Shown here one piece after another: positions 44,141 to 52,941 of a stretch of 54,185 nucleotides of DNA. This stretch comes from an uncultured Chromatiaceae bacterium (GTDB lineage Bacteria > Pseudomonadota > Gammaproteobacteria > Tenderiales > Tenderiaceae). Where the stretch lies: positions 1-54,185 of the forward strand of contig CALZIO010000013.1 of NCBI GenBank assembly GCA_945787785.1, in the 5' to 3' direction. The position numbers and the translations under genes are program-made. Position 1 is the stretch's first letter. Each line of letters opens with the position of its first letter. The notes beneath the pieces are model-generated. The model saw only the letters and a list, made by a program, of their open reading frames with translations, was not told the origin of the DNA and did not search any database.

Positions 44141-45162
44141 GGTGGTGGTCCATTTGATTGTTGAGTATCTTCGGGCAAATCGACCGCTTGTCCCATGAGC
44201 TTGGCGATGGCGGGTGCACCAAACAGGCTAAAGCCGCGCAGTGCTTCAGGTGGATGACCAGCGACCGCAACGATTGGTTTGTTGCCAGCCATACCCATAA
44301 TCAACGGGCGGCCAGAACGCATCGGTACGCCGTCTACCAAGAGTTCACCGACGGCAGAAATCAGATCTGAGATGAAGTCGCGCCCGCCGACGGCGGTGCC
44401 ACCTGAGATGACGATCATGTCGGACTCCTGCAGGGTATTTTTAACTCCCGTGACAAAGTTATCGAAATCATCCCCCATAATTCCGCCCAGCACGGCTTCG
44501 CCACCAGCGGCGCGTACTGCTGCTTCAAGCATTGGGCTGTTGCAGTCGCGAATCATGCCCGGCTTGGCTGGTGCGGTGTAGGGAATCACCTCGTCACCTG
44601 AGGCAAACACGGTCACGCGTGGTTGGCGGGCAACATTGACTTCACCCAGTCCAAGACTGGCAATGGCGCCGATTTGTAGGGCATCGATGACACTGCCAGC
44701 GCTAATGACGGTATCGCCTTGCTTGATATCACATCCCTGCTCTTCAATAAAAAAGCGCGGTGGAAATGGGCGGCTGATGCTGAACTGATCGCCATCACGT
44801 TTAGCCTCCCACATCCTGACGATAGCAAGCTGGCCATCCGGCAGGATGCTGCCAGTCTGTACCTCAATCGCCTCGCCCGCACCAAAGCTGGGGCATTCGG
44901 CATCGCCGGGTGCGACGCTGCCGACGATTTTGAAACTGGCGGGGCTCTCTTCCGATGCGCCCTGGGTCTCGGCGGTGTTGACGATAAAACCTTCAACAAT
45001 GGCGCGATTGTAGGGGGGTGAATCCTCCGGTGCCTGGAGATCGGCATAAAGCGTGCGGCCTAAGGCATTATCCAATGGCACGCTCTCCTCAGCCATGCTG
45101 CGTAGCGGCACTGAATCCAGAAATAAGCGTTGGGCATCTTGTAATGGTGAATTTTCAGACAT
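44134..45162 (-). CDS. Divergent MoeA-like molybdopterin-binding protein
   Basis: With the ATG at 45162 (ribosome-binding site AGAGGT) the product is 342 residues. It has MoeA-like domains: the N-terminal LDNALGRTLYADLQAPEDSP, a middle domain, and the MPT-binding region MIVISGGTAVGGRDFISDLI followed by VAGHPPEALRG. The MoeA catalytic loop NSAMDGYAV is replaced by NRAIVEGFIV, with Glu where Asp is usual and an extra residue. It is also about 60-70 residues shorter than MoeA, apparently lacking domain IV. It may be a variant without the classical molybdate-insertion role. No other molybdenum-cofactor gene is adjacent. Confidence 0.85.
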   Translation of the reverse strand: MSENSPLQDAQRLFLDSVPLRSMAEESVPLDNALGRTLYADLQAPEDSPPYNRAIVEGFIVNTAETQGASEESPASFKIVGSVAPGDAECPSFGAGEAIEVQTGSILPDGQLAIVRMWEAKRDGDQFSISRPFPPRFFIEEQGCDIKQGDTVISAGSVIDALQIGAIASLGLGEVNVARQPRVTVFASGDEVIPYTAPAKPGMIRDCNSPMLEAAVRAAGGEAVLGGIMGDDFDNFVTGVKNTLQESDMIVISGGTAVGGRDFISDLISAVGELLVDGVPMRSGRPLIMGMAGNKPIVAVAGHPPEALRGFSLFGAPAIAKLMGQAVDLPEDTQQSNGPPPQ

Positions 45163-45552
45163 GTGACCTCTGTATTGAATGTTATAAGCTGATTGGTCAG
45201 GATTTGAGATGATACTATCTTTTTGATTCAATAGCACAATTGCAGGACCACTACTGGGCTTCTAACACGCCCAAATGATGAGACCCTGTGCGCTAATATC
45301 CTTGCTGAAATTGTCGTATAATACGGGCATGCCGCGTGGATATTGGCAGTAAACACTTACCATTCCTTATGAATGCTATGTGGCTCAGAAGTTAAGGAAG
45401 ATTAGGCAGACCTGTAGAGGCGAGATCCTCAGCAGGTTGAAGTGCAAATTTCCTTGATGAATCCGCATAGTACTAACCCGGGTCATACGGGGCGAGTTCG
45501 TTAAAGATAAAAATCAAAATTCAGTTATCCAGGAAGTCGTTGGGGGTAAATA
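45163..45552 (+). promoter_or_regulatory. Promoter and long structured leader upstream of a secreted-protein gene
   Basis: This 390-bp gap between divergent genes has no gene. It has a perfect TATAAT at 45317-45322, giving a likely plus-strand leader of about 220 nt. In the leader, TAAGGAA (45393-45399) can pair with TTCCTTA (45364-45370), or AAGGAA with TTCCTT (45450-45455); the second encloses a hairpin ACCTG-TA-GAGG / CCTC-AG-CAGGT (45410-45437). These pairings are mutually exclusive. No known riboswitch class was recognised. Confidence 0.5.
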
Positions 45553-47688
45553 GTGAGCAGTTCTGTAGTAAATAAAATGTTGAGTCTTAGCTTGGTCTTA
45601 GGTCTGGTATTAAGTGCTTTTAATCCAGGTGCGCTGGCGGCTGAAGAGATCCAAGAGGGCCCAGTGCCCACGAGTACAACGCCGACCGATGCAGAAATCC
45701 TCACGGGTGATGACGTTACCGTTTATCTTGTTCCAGATGACGAAGTTTTTGATTCTGTGACTCCCGCGCCAGTTTGCAATCAGAATGCTGATATTCCGAT
45801 CTCTTATGACAATGCGCTTTTGGAATCTTTTTTACTCTATATGCAGAGTTACCCCGACTCTTTAGAGGAATATGAATATGATGTGGCGCTGGACGATCGA
45901 TTGTTTAAGCAAGAGATATATGCTTATCCTGCTCGACCAGCAGTTGTCACAACGGCAACTGGTACGATTGTCTATTATGTCGGAATTGATTTTCGTGTCT
46001 ATAGTTTAAATCTCGATACGGGGAGTGCCGGAGCGGTATTTAAGGAAAATGCCGATCAAAGTGACCGCGAGTTTGTTACATCCATCGCAGTTTCACAAGA
46101 TGGCAAACGACTGGCTTATCTCAGGATAAGTTGTAATGCAGGTGAGCTAGTTTATGACAAGTCGATCCATGTTCGTGATATTGAAGTTAAAACTGCGGAC
46201 ACAGTCACTACCAATACAGCTGATAATTCCGTTCCCCCGGTGTTGCCGTATGAGCAGTTCGAAATCCAACCTGATAATGATGCTTGGGGTATTGGCCATC
46301 TTGGATCATTGGCTTTTGACTATACCGGTACTAAGCTAGTATTTGACATCAATACTTGTCCTGTTCTGGATGATGGCAGTTGTGGCACGGCCCCAGGCTT
46401 TTGGTCATTCGGGGTTCTGGATCTAACAGATCGTAAAGTTCAATTTCCTGTCTCTGATCAGAGTGACAAGAAGGTTGATCTACGTTACCCATCTTTCGCC
46501 TATAACAATAATAATGTGCTGGTGATGGATTATCACGATAGGGAGGCTGGTACTGCCGCAATAAAAACCTACAACCTCCTGGAACAGGCTGATTCCTTTA
46601 AACAAGTCGTCAACTTGCATAATGTGGGTGATTGGGGTGTGCCTAGCTTCTGGGGCGATGATAAGTACGTGACAATCCAAAAGCGAACAGAAAGTGGTGG
46701 TGTTTCGATAAGTCGTGTGCCACTCAATGAAGATTGGTCCGGTGATTTTGCAAATATTATGAGTCTAAATGAATTTGATGCCGTGTTGCCTATTATGCAT
46801 CGCAAAGCTATCAGGTCACTGACGGTCGAATTAGATGCAGAGAGCGAATTACTGACTGATGGCAATGTTCTGGATTTCGGCAACCTGGACCCCGGCGAAG
46901 AGAAGGTATTCAAAGTCAAGATCAGAAACTCAGGTAATGTCGATACTGAAATCAAAGGGTTTACTCTACCTAATACTGCCTTCAGCCATAACGGTGTCAC
47001 AACCTACTTCCCAAAGGATCAAAGCATTACATTGGATATTGGATTTAAAGGCGGCGCCAATGAAGGTACCCAGATGGGAGAGCTAACTGTTAGCTACGGC
47101 GAAGGCTATAATTTAACTTTTTCGCTGATTGCAACAGTTGGAAAAGATTTCAAGCGTGCGGTATTGCAAGGGTCTGAAGCGGCCTTGAATTTTGGCCAGG
47201 TACTCGCCAATGAGAACTCCTCCCTGTCTTTTGATATCAGCAATCAAGGGGACGAGGCCGCAGTTATCACAGCGATTGAATGGATAAATGAGAATACAAT
47301 TAAATACTTTACGCATGATGCAGCGGAAAATATGACTGTACCTGCAAATGGAAAAGTTACGATAAATGTTGAATATAACGCAGGCGATAAATCTGGGATA
47401 CAATCAGACAGTTTGGTTTTCCACTATGGAATGAACGGAAAAGTGATAGTGCTTTTGTCAGCGCGGACAGTCAATGAGCTTACTGAAGAAGCTGATGAAG
47501 CTGATGAAGCTGATGAAGGAGATCCTCTCACTGATACAGGCGATCCTGTCACTGAAGGCGGTTCTTCCCGTACCAGTATAGGCGGTGGAACCGACGGTAG
47601 CGCCGGCCTTAGTTCGGTAAGTTATTTCCTGATGCTGGTATTAGCCATGAGGATAATGTTTTATCCCACAAAACGCAGGTTTGTTTAG
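45553..47688 (+). CDS. Large secreted protein with propeller-like repeats and GlyGly-CTERM-like tail
   Basis: The 711-residue product starts at GTG (GGGGGT ribosome-binding site) with a signal peptide (SLSLVLGLVLSAFNPGALA). The first half has TolB-like beta-propeller segments (VSQDGKRLAYLRISC, GSLAFDYTGTKLVFDI). The second half has two Ig-like, abnormal-spindle/HYDIN-type modules (LDFGNLDPGEEKVFKVKIRN and LNFGQVLANENSSLSFDISN). An acidic tandem tract (EADEADEADEGD), a Gly-rich stretch (IGGGTDGSAG), a hydrophobic helix and KRR end the protein, like a GlyGly-CTERM tail. It is therefore probably surface-exposed or secreted. Role unknown. Confidence 0.8.
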   Translation: MSSSVVNKMLSLSLVLGLVLSAFNPGALAAEEIQEGPVPTSTTPTDAEILTGDDVTVYLVPDDEVFDSVTPAPVCNQNADIPISYDNALLESFLLYMQSYPDSLEEYEYDVALDDRLFKQEIYAYPARPAVVTTATGTIVYYVGIDFRVYSLNLDTGSAGAVFKENADQSDREFVTSIAVSQDGKRLAYLRISCNAGELVYDKSIHVRDIEVKTADTVTTNTADNSVPPVLPYEQFEIQPDNDAWGIGHLGSLAFDYTGTKLVFDINTCPVLDDGSCGTAPGFWSFGVLDLTDRKVQFPVSDQSDKKVDLRYPSFAYNNNNVLVMDYHDREAGTAAIKTYNLLEQADSFKQVVNLHNVGDWGVPSFWGDDKYVTIQKRTESGGVSISRVPLNEDWSGDFANIMSLNEFDAVLPIMHRKAIRSLTVELDAESELLTDGNVLDFGNLDPGEEKVFKVKIRNSGNVDTEIKGFTLPNTAFSHNGVTTYFPKDQSITLDIGFKGGANEGTQMGELTVSYGEGYNLTFSLIATVGKDFKRAVLQGSEAALNFGQVLANENSSLSFDISNQGDEAAVITAIEWINENTIKYFTHDAAENMTVPANGKVTINVEYNAGDKSGIQSDSLVFHYGMNGKVIVLLSARTVNELTEEADEADEADEGDPLTDTGDPVTEGGSSRTSIGGGTDGSAGLSSVSYFLMLVLAMRIMFYPTKRRFV

Positions 47689-48458
47689 CGGCATTCCCCG
47701 ACTGATCCTGAACGGCAGCGCTTGCGGTCGTTCCAGGTGGTGTAATCAAGCTTGGCGCCGCTGACATCGGTATTGATCATCTCGGCTTCGACCAATGTGG
47801 CGCGGCTGAGGTTGGTATCAGACAAGTCGGTGTTGATCAGAAAGGTGTTGTTGAGCTTGGCCTTTTCCAGATCGGCGCCGGTGAAGACGGCATCTTCCAG
47901 ATTGGCGCGAGTTAACACTGCCTCTTTTAATGAGGCCGATGTTAGTTCTGCTGCGGTCAAATCAGCTTGACTCAAATCAGACTTGTCCAGATTGGCGTTG
48001 TTTAGTTTGGCGCTTTGTAATTTTGCATCGTAGAACTTAGCCTCTTCCAAAAACGCGCCATTGAGATTGGCTTCTGTCAGATTGGCGCGATCGAATTTCG
48101 CTCCTTTGGCCAGCGCTTTTTCCAGATTGGCCTGGCTTAGATCAGAGGCGACCAGATAGGCCTCAATCAGTTTGCTGTTGCTCAGATCGATCTGGCGCAA
48201 ATTGGCCCGGCCAAGATAGGCGCCGTGCAGGTTCGCTTTGCTTAGGTTGGCACCTTCCAGGTTGATACGATCGAATGCTGCGCCCCGCAGATCTGCACCA
48301 CTCAAGTCAATACCTGATTTATCACACCCCTTCCAATTGACTTTGGGCGCGGGTGGGTCGTCGCATGCAGCTTGTGCCAGTGGTGCGCAGAGAAGCAGCA
48401 CTGCGGCAAAGACATAATCAAAATAGTGTTTTGCTTTAGGCGGAGTTTTTGTTTGCAT
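47685..48458 (-). CDS. Secreted pentapeptide-repeat protein
   Basis: The 257-residue protein has a signal peptide (YVFAAVLLLCAPLAQA, cleavage about residue 30) and then about 35 tandem A(D/N)LxX-type pentapeptides (LSGADLRGAAFDRINLEGAN, AKFDRANLTEANLNGAFLEE). These form a right-handed quadrilateral beta-helix. It ends in a Cys-containing cap (RKRCRSGSVGEC). The export signal makes a gyrase-protection role unlikely; a surface or periplasmic structural role is more probable. The stop overlaps the convergent gene by 4 bp. Confidence 0.92.
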   Translation of the reverse strand: MQTKTPPKAKHYFDYVFAAVLLLCAPLAQAACDDPPAPKVNWKGCDKSGIDLSGADLRGAAFDRINLEGANLSKANLHGAYLGRANLRQIDLSNSKLIEAYLVASDLSQANLEKALAKGAKFDRANLTEANLNGAFLEEAKFYDAKLQSAKLNNANLDKSDLSQADLTAAELTSASLKEAVLTRANLEDAVFTGADLEKAKLNNTFLINTDLSDTNLSRATLVEAEMINTDVSGAKLDYTTWNDRKRCRSGSVGECR

Positions 48459-48483
48459 AATTTATATGACAGCCATTTCCGCT

Positions 48484-48499
48484 TAATGTTAACAGACTC
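48484..48499 (+). repeat. Single arm of the dispersed GTCTGTTAACA repeat
   Basis: TTAATGTTAACAGACT, complement AGTCTGTTAACATTAA, carries the GTCTGTTAACA core, just after the rimO stop. Only one arm is present. It is close to the copies at 12905-12924 and 24908-24954. Confidence 0.5.
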
Positions 48500-49822
48500 T
48501 CACGTGTTAGTAAGTTCTGCCCACAGATCATGCTCGCCGGCTTCAATGATGTTGGCGCTGACAATGTCACCCACGGCCAGATTGGGGGCGTTCTCCAGAA
48601 AGACCTGACCGTCGATTTCAGGGGCGTCGGCATAACTGCGGCCGATGGCCTGCTCACCATCGCTTTCGTCAATGTGAATTTCCAGTGTCTGACCGATGCG
48701 CTGACGTAGTTTGTCGGCGCTGATTTCGGCCTGCAGCTCCATGAAGCGTTGCAAGCGTTCCTGTTTGAGTGCTTCCGGCACATGATCAGGCAACGCATTG
48801 GCAGCAGCACCATCGACATTGGAATAGGCAAAGGCACCGACACGGTCGAGCTGTGCTTCTTCAATAAAGGCTAATAGTTGTTCAAAGTCCGCTTCGGATT
48901 CGCCGGGAAAACCCACTATGAAGGTGCTGCGCAGCACCAGTTCAGGACAAATCTCTCGCCATTTCTGAATTCGTGCCAGGGTGCCTTCGATATTTCCGGG
49001 TCGTTTCATGGTCTTGAGTATTTTCGGGCTGGCGTGCTGTAGCGGAACATCGAGATAAGGCAGAATCTTTCCTTCTGCCATCAGCGGGATCACTTCGTCT
49101 ACATGAGGATAAGGGTAGACATAATGCAGACGCACCCAAACACCTAGCTCACCCAGCGCGTTGGCCAGTTCGGTCATGCGTGTTTTAATCGGGCGGCCAC
49201 CCCAGAAGCCGGTGCGATATTTCACATCAACGCCATAAGCGCTGGTGTCCTGAGAGATCACCAGCAGTTCATTGACGCCAGCATTGACGAGGTTTTCCGC
49301 TTCTTGCATCACCGCGCCGATGGGGCGGCTGTCCAGATCACCGCGCAAGGCCGGGATGATGCAAAAGCTACAGCGATGGTTGCAGCCTTCGGAAATTTTG
49401 AGGTACGCATAGTGCTGTGGTGTCAGTTTGATGCCTTGTGGTGGGATCAGGCTGGTGTATGGATCATGTTCCGGTGGCAGATGCTGGTGCACGGCAGCCA
49501 TAACTTCTTTGGTGGCATGAGGGCCGGTGACGGCCAGCACTTGCGGATGTGTCTGCTGGACAATGTCGCCTTTGGCACCGAGGCAGCCTGTTACAACCAC
49601 CTTGCCGTTTTCAGCTAGCGCTTCGCCAATGGCATCAAGCGATTCTTCCACAGCGGAATCGATGAAGCCACAGGTGTTGACTACCACCATGTCGGCACCG
49701 TTGTAGTCCGGTGAAATTTCGTAACCTTCGGCACGTAACTGGGTAATGATTTGCTCAGAGTCAACTAAAGCCTTGGGGCAGCCAAGGCTTATGAATCCAA
49801 CTTTACGGGGAGCATGAGACAT
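48500..49822 (-). CDS. rimO: Ribosomal protein S12 methylthiotransferase RimO
   Basis: The 440-residue protein (E. coli RimO 441) has an N-terminal UPF0004 domain with [28 protein letters not shown] and VTGCLG (three Cys for the auxiliary cluster), and a radical SAM domain with [13 protein letters not shown] (Cx3Cx2C). A C-terminal TRAM domain has [18 protein letters not shown]. RimO adds a methylthio group to Asp89 of ribosomal protein S12. It is a stand-alone gene; the pentapeptide-repeat gene lies downstream on the same strand. Confidence 0.97.
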   Translation of the reverse strand: MSHAPRKVGFISLGCPKALVDSEQIITQLRAEGYEISPDYNGADMVVVNTCGFIDSAVEESLDAIGEALAENGKVVVTGCLGAKGDIVQQTHPQVLAVTGPHATKEVMAAVHQHLPPEHDPYTSLIPPQGIKLTPQHYAYLKISEGCNHRCSFCIIPALRGDLDSRPIGAVMQEAENLVNAGVNELLVISQDTSAYGVDVKYRTGFWGGRPIKTRMTELANALGELGVWVRLHYVYPYPHVDEVIPLMAEGKILPYLDVPLQHASPKILKTMKRPGNIEGTLARIQKWREICPELVLRSTFIVGFPGESEADFEQLLAFIEEAQLDRVGAFAYSNVDGAAANALPDHVPEALKQERLQRFMELQAEISADKLRQRIGQTLEIHIDESDGEQAIGRSYADAPEIDGQVFLENAPNLAVGDIVSANIIEAGEHDLWAELTNT

Positions 49823-49929
49823 GTAAAAGCACAGCCTGATCTGGAATGCAAAAGAGACAAACAGGGTATTCTAACCGAGATCAGGGGCGCTGGGTATTTT
49901 GGAGTTGTTAATCTATCTGTGCTACGAAG

Positions 49930-50361
49930 TTACGATATGACAAATAATTCACGCTCGTTTGGTGTGTAACGACGTTTTTTTGGCTCAGTGATCTTACAGT
50001 GTGCTGGCGTGGTGAGGCGTTCATTCAAAAGCTCAAGAGTGATGTCGAGGACTTTGTTGATCACCATAGCAGCCTGATAGTGGTAGTAGCTTAGTTTGCA
50101 CTTAATTGGCTCATGAAGATTATCACGCCCTTCCGTTTGGAAGTCAGTCCAGGCAGCGATGGGCAAGTCATTCAGGCTGTTATCCACGCAAGCCCAAGAG
50201 TCATTATCGATGATCATATCGATATGTTGTAATTCCCTCAGTTGCAGTCGGATTGGGCTGGGCAAACGGCTTAAAGCTAAGCGGATTTTGTTGAAATATT
50301 GGGCATCAATCTGGCAATCTGCCGCAGAGTATTTAGGTACCTCATTCAGTCTCCACATCAT
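49930..50361 (-). CDS. Hypothetical protein with basic C terminus
   Basis: The ATG pair at 50361 has a GGAGATAGGA ribosome-binding region directly upstream, giving 143 residues; the frame is open to 50403 but with weaker signals. The product is soluble, with predicted helices (YFNKIRLALSRLPSPIRLQLRE, YYHYQAAMVINKVLDITLELLNERL) and a basic tail (KITEPKKRRYTPNERELF). No family was recognised and no DNA-binding motif is certain. It lies between rimO and a two-component operon. Confidence 0.6.
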   Translation of the reverse strand: MMWRLNEVPKYSAADCQIDAQYFNKIRLALSRLPSPIRLQLRELQHIDMIIDNDSWACVDNSLNDLPIAAWTDFQTEGRDNLHEPIKCKLSYYHYQAAMVINKVLDITLELLNERLTTPAHCKITEPKKRRYTPNERELFVIS

Positions 50362-50394
50362 GGTCCTATCTCCATTAGTTGTGGTCATGAAAAT

Positions 50395-50417
50395 AAAAGG
50401 CAAGTTGCATGCCTTTT
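50395..50417 (-). terminator. Hairpin likely terminating the TPR-regulator/kinase operon
   Basis: AAAAGGCA (50395-50402) and TGCCTTTT (50410-50417) make an 8-bp stem with a 7-nt loop. It lies about 70 bp after the kinase stop, and the minus-strand 3' arm ends in TTTTATTTT. It also sits just upstream of the hypothetical gene at 50361. Confidence 0.6.
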
Positions 50418-50489
50418 CATGCTGCCTATATAAAACTACGGCATTTTTCCTGATTTTCTTTAATTCTTGGAGAAGGAGAGACTAGCTGC

Positions 50490-51173
50490 TTAAGGTAGGA
50501 AGATGGTGAATTTTCCGCCGCCTTCGATCCCAGCATTACTGATTTCTACGTGGCCCGCTTTGTTTTTGTTTTGGTGTAATTGTGCAACCACGCTGGCAAA
50601 ATATAGGCCAAGCCCTGTATTACCATTGTGAAAGTCAATGTCACGCTGTTGCGCTACATCATTGCTAAGCATCTCTTCGGGATAGCCTTTACCATCATCC
50701 ATGATGCTGATAACAAGGTAAGTTTCACTGATATTTGCAGACAAAGTAATATGTTTGCAGGCATAACGGCAGGCATTGTTGAGAATAGTGTTCAGAATGC
50801 CGAGAATTAAGGCGCGATCAAAAAACCAATTCAGTTCTTCATCGCACGCAATCGTTAAATCGAGATTGTATTGAGTCAGTATGCACTCATTTTCCAAGGC
50901 AATCTCTTCGAGACAATCATAGAGATTGTGATTGTCGATGTTGGCGTGATACTGCTGATTTTTAATCCGATATAATGATAGTAATTGAATAAAATTGTTG
51001 TTGAGTTTTTTACCTTCCTGGCGCAACAGATCGAGTGAGCCTGTGTTGTTACTAGATAAGCTATTATTTTCTGAAAGCGTGTCTATGGTGTTAAGGATAA
51101 TTCCGAGAGAGTTCTTCATGTCATGTATAGCGCTTGACATGATAGTGCTGAGTTCGATGTTGTTGCTGTTCAT
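50490..51173 (-). CDS. Minimal sensor histidine kinase without sensor domain
   Basis: The 227-residue protein has a short dimerisation region with H-box IHDMKNSLGIIL (His18) and an ATPase domain: N-box ILNTILNNACRY, G1 SIMDDGKGYPEEM, and G2 NTGLGLYFASVVAQL. No transmembrane or sensor domain is present, so it is cytoplasmic and presumably receives its signal from a partner. It starts 1 bp after the stop of the TPR response regulator gene and is therefore its likely cognate kinase. The whole pair may form a closed signalling unit. Confidence 0.88.
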   Translation of the reverse strand: MNSNNIELSTIMSSAIHDMKNSLGIILNTIDTLSENNSLSSNNTGSLDLLRQEGKKLNNNFIQLLSLYRIKNQQYHANIDNHNLYDCLEEIALENECILTQYNLDLTIACDEELNWFFDRALILGILNTILNNACRYACKHITLSANISETYLVISIMDDGKGYPEEMLSNDVAQQRDIDFHNGNTGLGLYFASVVAQLHQNKNKAGHVEISNAGIEGGGKFTIFLP

Positions 51174-51174
51174 T

Positions 51175-52794
51175 TCAGGTTTTTTTAGCGGCCAGGTTGT
51201 TGATGATTTGCCAATAAGCAGAGTTAAGTTTCATATACCGCGTTTGCAGTTTATCGTTACCCTGAGTCTTGTCCAGACAGGTGCGTATTTTTTCAAGTAG
51301 ATCGTTGTCGATGCCATTACTTATTACCATCATGAGGTAAGCTTGGGCGCAATTTATATTTATAACTTGATTGTTTGGTCCGCTCTCCAAGGCTTGTTCA
51401 AATAGTTCAATTGATTCATCAATCTTGCCTGTCTCCAGTAATTTCACACCATTATTGTTGATGGCGGTGATTTCTTTGCGGATTTCATTGATATTCTGTT
51501 CTACGCCTGATTTTTCGTAGAGATTGCTAACCTGTTCGAGCAATTCCTGATTGTCGTGGTTGTTTGCCACTAGTTGTGTTACGACTTTGTTGGCAGTCTC
51601 GATATCGCCATGAGCTAATAAAGCCTTAGTCAGATTCATGGCCGAATCTTCATCTAGCTGACATTGGCTTTTTGAAAAGATTTTCTTAGCTTCCTGAACA
51701 GCTAACTGACTTTGAGATTCATTACCCATCGCAGTATAGATATTACTTTTTGTCACGGCAGCTGAAAGCTTTGCCTCGGGGGCTGTTTTAAATTCATAAT
51801 TTAGCTTATCAGCCATCCTCAATGCTTCTTTAGGGTCGCCGTTGATGACAAGAACATCGGCAAGCTTGGTATAGTCTCTTGCTTGTCGTAAGATTGAATT
51901 CTTGCCCATGCGTAAGGTTTTTTTTCTGGCGCGCTCAGCAGTTTCGTAGTCTCGATTTTGATCCGCAATATCGCCTAAGTATCGTTGACGTTCAACGGAC
52001 TTTGATGATTTTTCTATCGCCATTTCAATGGTAGCTTGCGCTTCTTCAACTTCATCCAGTTGTTTCTGGGTCTTGGCAAGCCAGTCATAAGCGGAAATGT
52101 AGTTGGGTGAGTCTTTAATGACCTCCTTGAACAGTTTTTTGGCATCGTTGTATTCGTGCTGTAAATATTGGATCTTGCCTAGATTAAACTTGGCCCAAGC
52201 TAGATTGCGTTCGGTAGAGACTTCCTTGCATAATTTCTTGGCCTCGTCATACTTTTGTTCTTTGATGAGTAGCTCGGATTTTAGTTTTTGGAACTCATTG
52301 CGATAGCGAGGTGAATTATTAATCTCTTCATCGCAGAGTTTAATTGCCACGGAGTTGTTATTTTGGTCTAACGCATGGGCCAGTTTTTTCAGGCTGCCTT
52401 TTTTGTCGAGCAGTTTTTTAATTCTGCTTTGCACAACTGATTTAGTGAATGGCTTAGATAGATAATCGTCCGGTTGATGCTCAAGTGCGCCCATTACCAT
52501 AAAGCTGGTGCTCTCTGCAGTCACCATAATGAATACGGTTGAATAGGGGAGTTCACCACGTATTTTTACCTCTTCCAACACTTGTTGACCGTCCTTGCCG
52601 TCACCCAGATTGTAATCACAGAGAATGATATCGAAGTCATGATGGCAGATGGTATCTACGGCATCTTCACCATTGCTGGCCATTGAGATGTCATTTGCGC
52701 CGTATGAGGCAAGCATATCTCGCAAGGTTGTACGCATTTCAGCAAAATCATCAACGATAAGAATTTTTTTGCCTTTCAATGACCAAAGTGCCAT
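51175..52794 (-). CDS. Response regulator fused to TPR repeats
   Basis: The 539-residue protein has a receiver domain (about 8-130) with Asp15/Asp16, phospho-acceptor Asp60 in IILCDYNLG, and Lys in YLSKPFTKS. A long TPR array (about 140-530; LLIKEQKYDEAKKLCKEV, NLGKIQYLQHEYNDAKKLFK, YISAYDWLAKTQKQLDEVEE) follows. It has no DNA-binding domain, so output is probably by protein-protein contacts through the TPRs. A minimal histidine kinase is encoded 1 bp downstream. Similar regulators occur in several marine and soil gammaproteobacteria, with unknown output. Confidence 0.9.
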   Translation of the reverse strand: MALWSLKGKKILIVDDFAEMRTTLRDMLASYGANDISMASNGEDAVDTICHHDFDIILCDYNLGDGKDGQQVLEEVKIRGELPYSTVFIMVTAESTSFMVMGALEHQPDDYLSKPFTKSVVQSRIKKLLDKKGSLKKLAHALDQNNNSVAIKLCDEEINNSPRYRNEFQKLKSELLIKEQKYDEAKKLCKEVSTERNLAWAKFNLGKIQYLQHEYNDAKKLFKEVIKDSPNYISAYDWLAKTQKQLDEVEEAQATIEMAIEKSSKSVERQRYLGDIADQNRDYETAERARKKTLRMGKNSILRQARDYTKLADVLVINGDPKEALRMADKLNYEFKTAPEAKLSAAVTKSNIYTAMGNESQSQLAVQEAKKIFSKSQCQLDEDSAMNLTKALLAHGDIETANKVVTQLVANNHDNQELLEQVSNLYEKSGVEQNINEIRKEITAINNNGVKLLETGKIDESIELFEQALESGPNNQVININCAQAYLMMVISNGIDNDLLEKIRTCLDKTQGNDKLQTRYMKLNSAYWQIINNLAAKKT

Positions 52795-52941
52795 ACGTTT
52801 AGATGCCCAGTGTTATTTGATTATCCACTGTTTTATATAACGTTTGTGGTCAAGAAAAGTTTAGCTGTGAGGAGCGCCACCTTTAATGGCGTATATTTAT
52901 TGTGGTTGTTATGAGGGGGTTGTCTGTGTTGGGGGGGAGGG

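Noticed and set aside
45390-45460. Cyclic di-GMP (GEMM), glycine or other known riboswitch in the leader
   Set aside because: The conserved core sequences of these classes were not found; only unclassified competing helices are supported.
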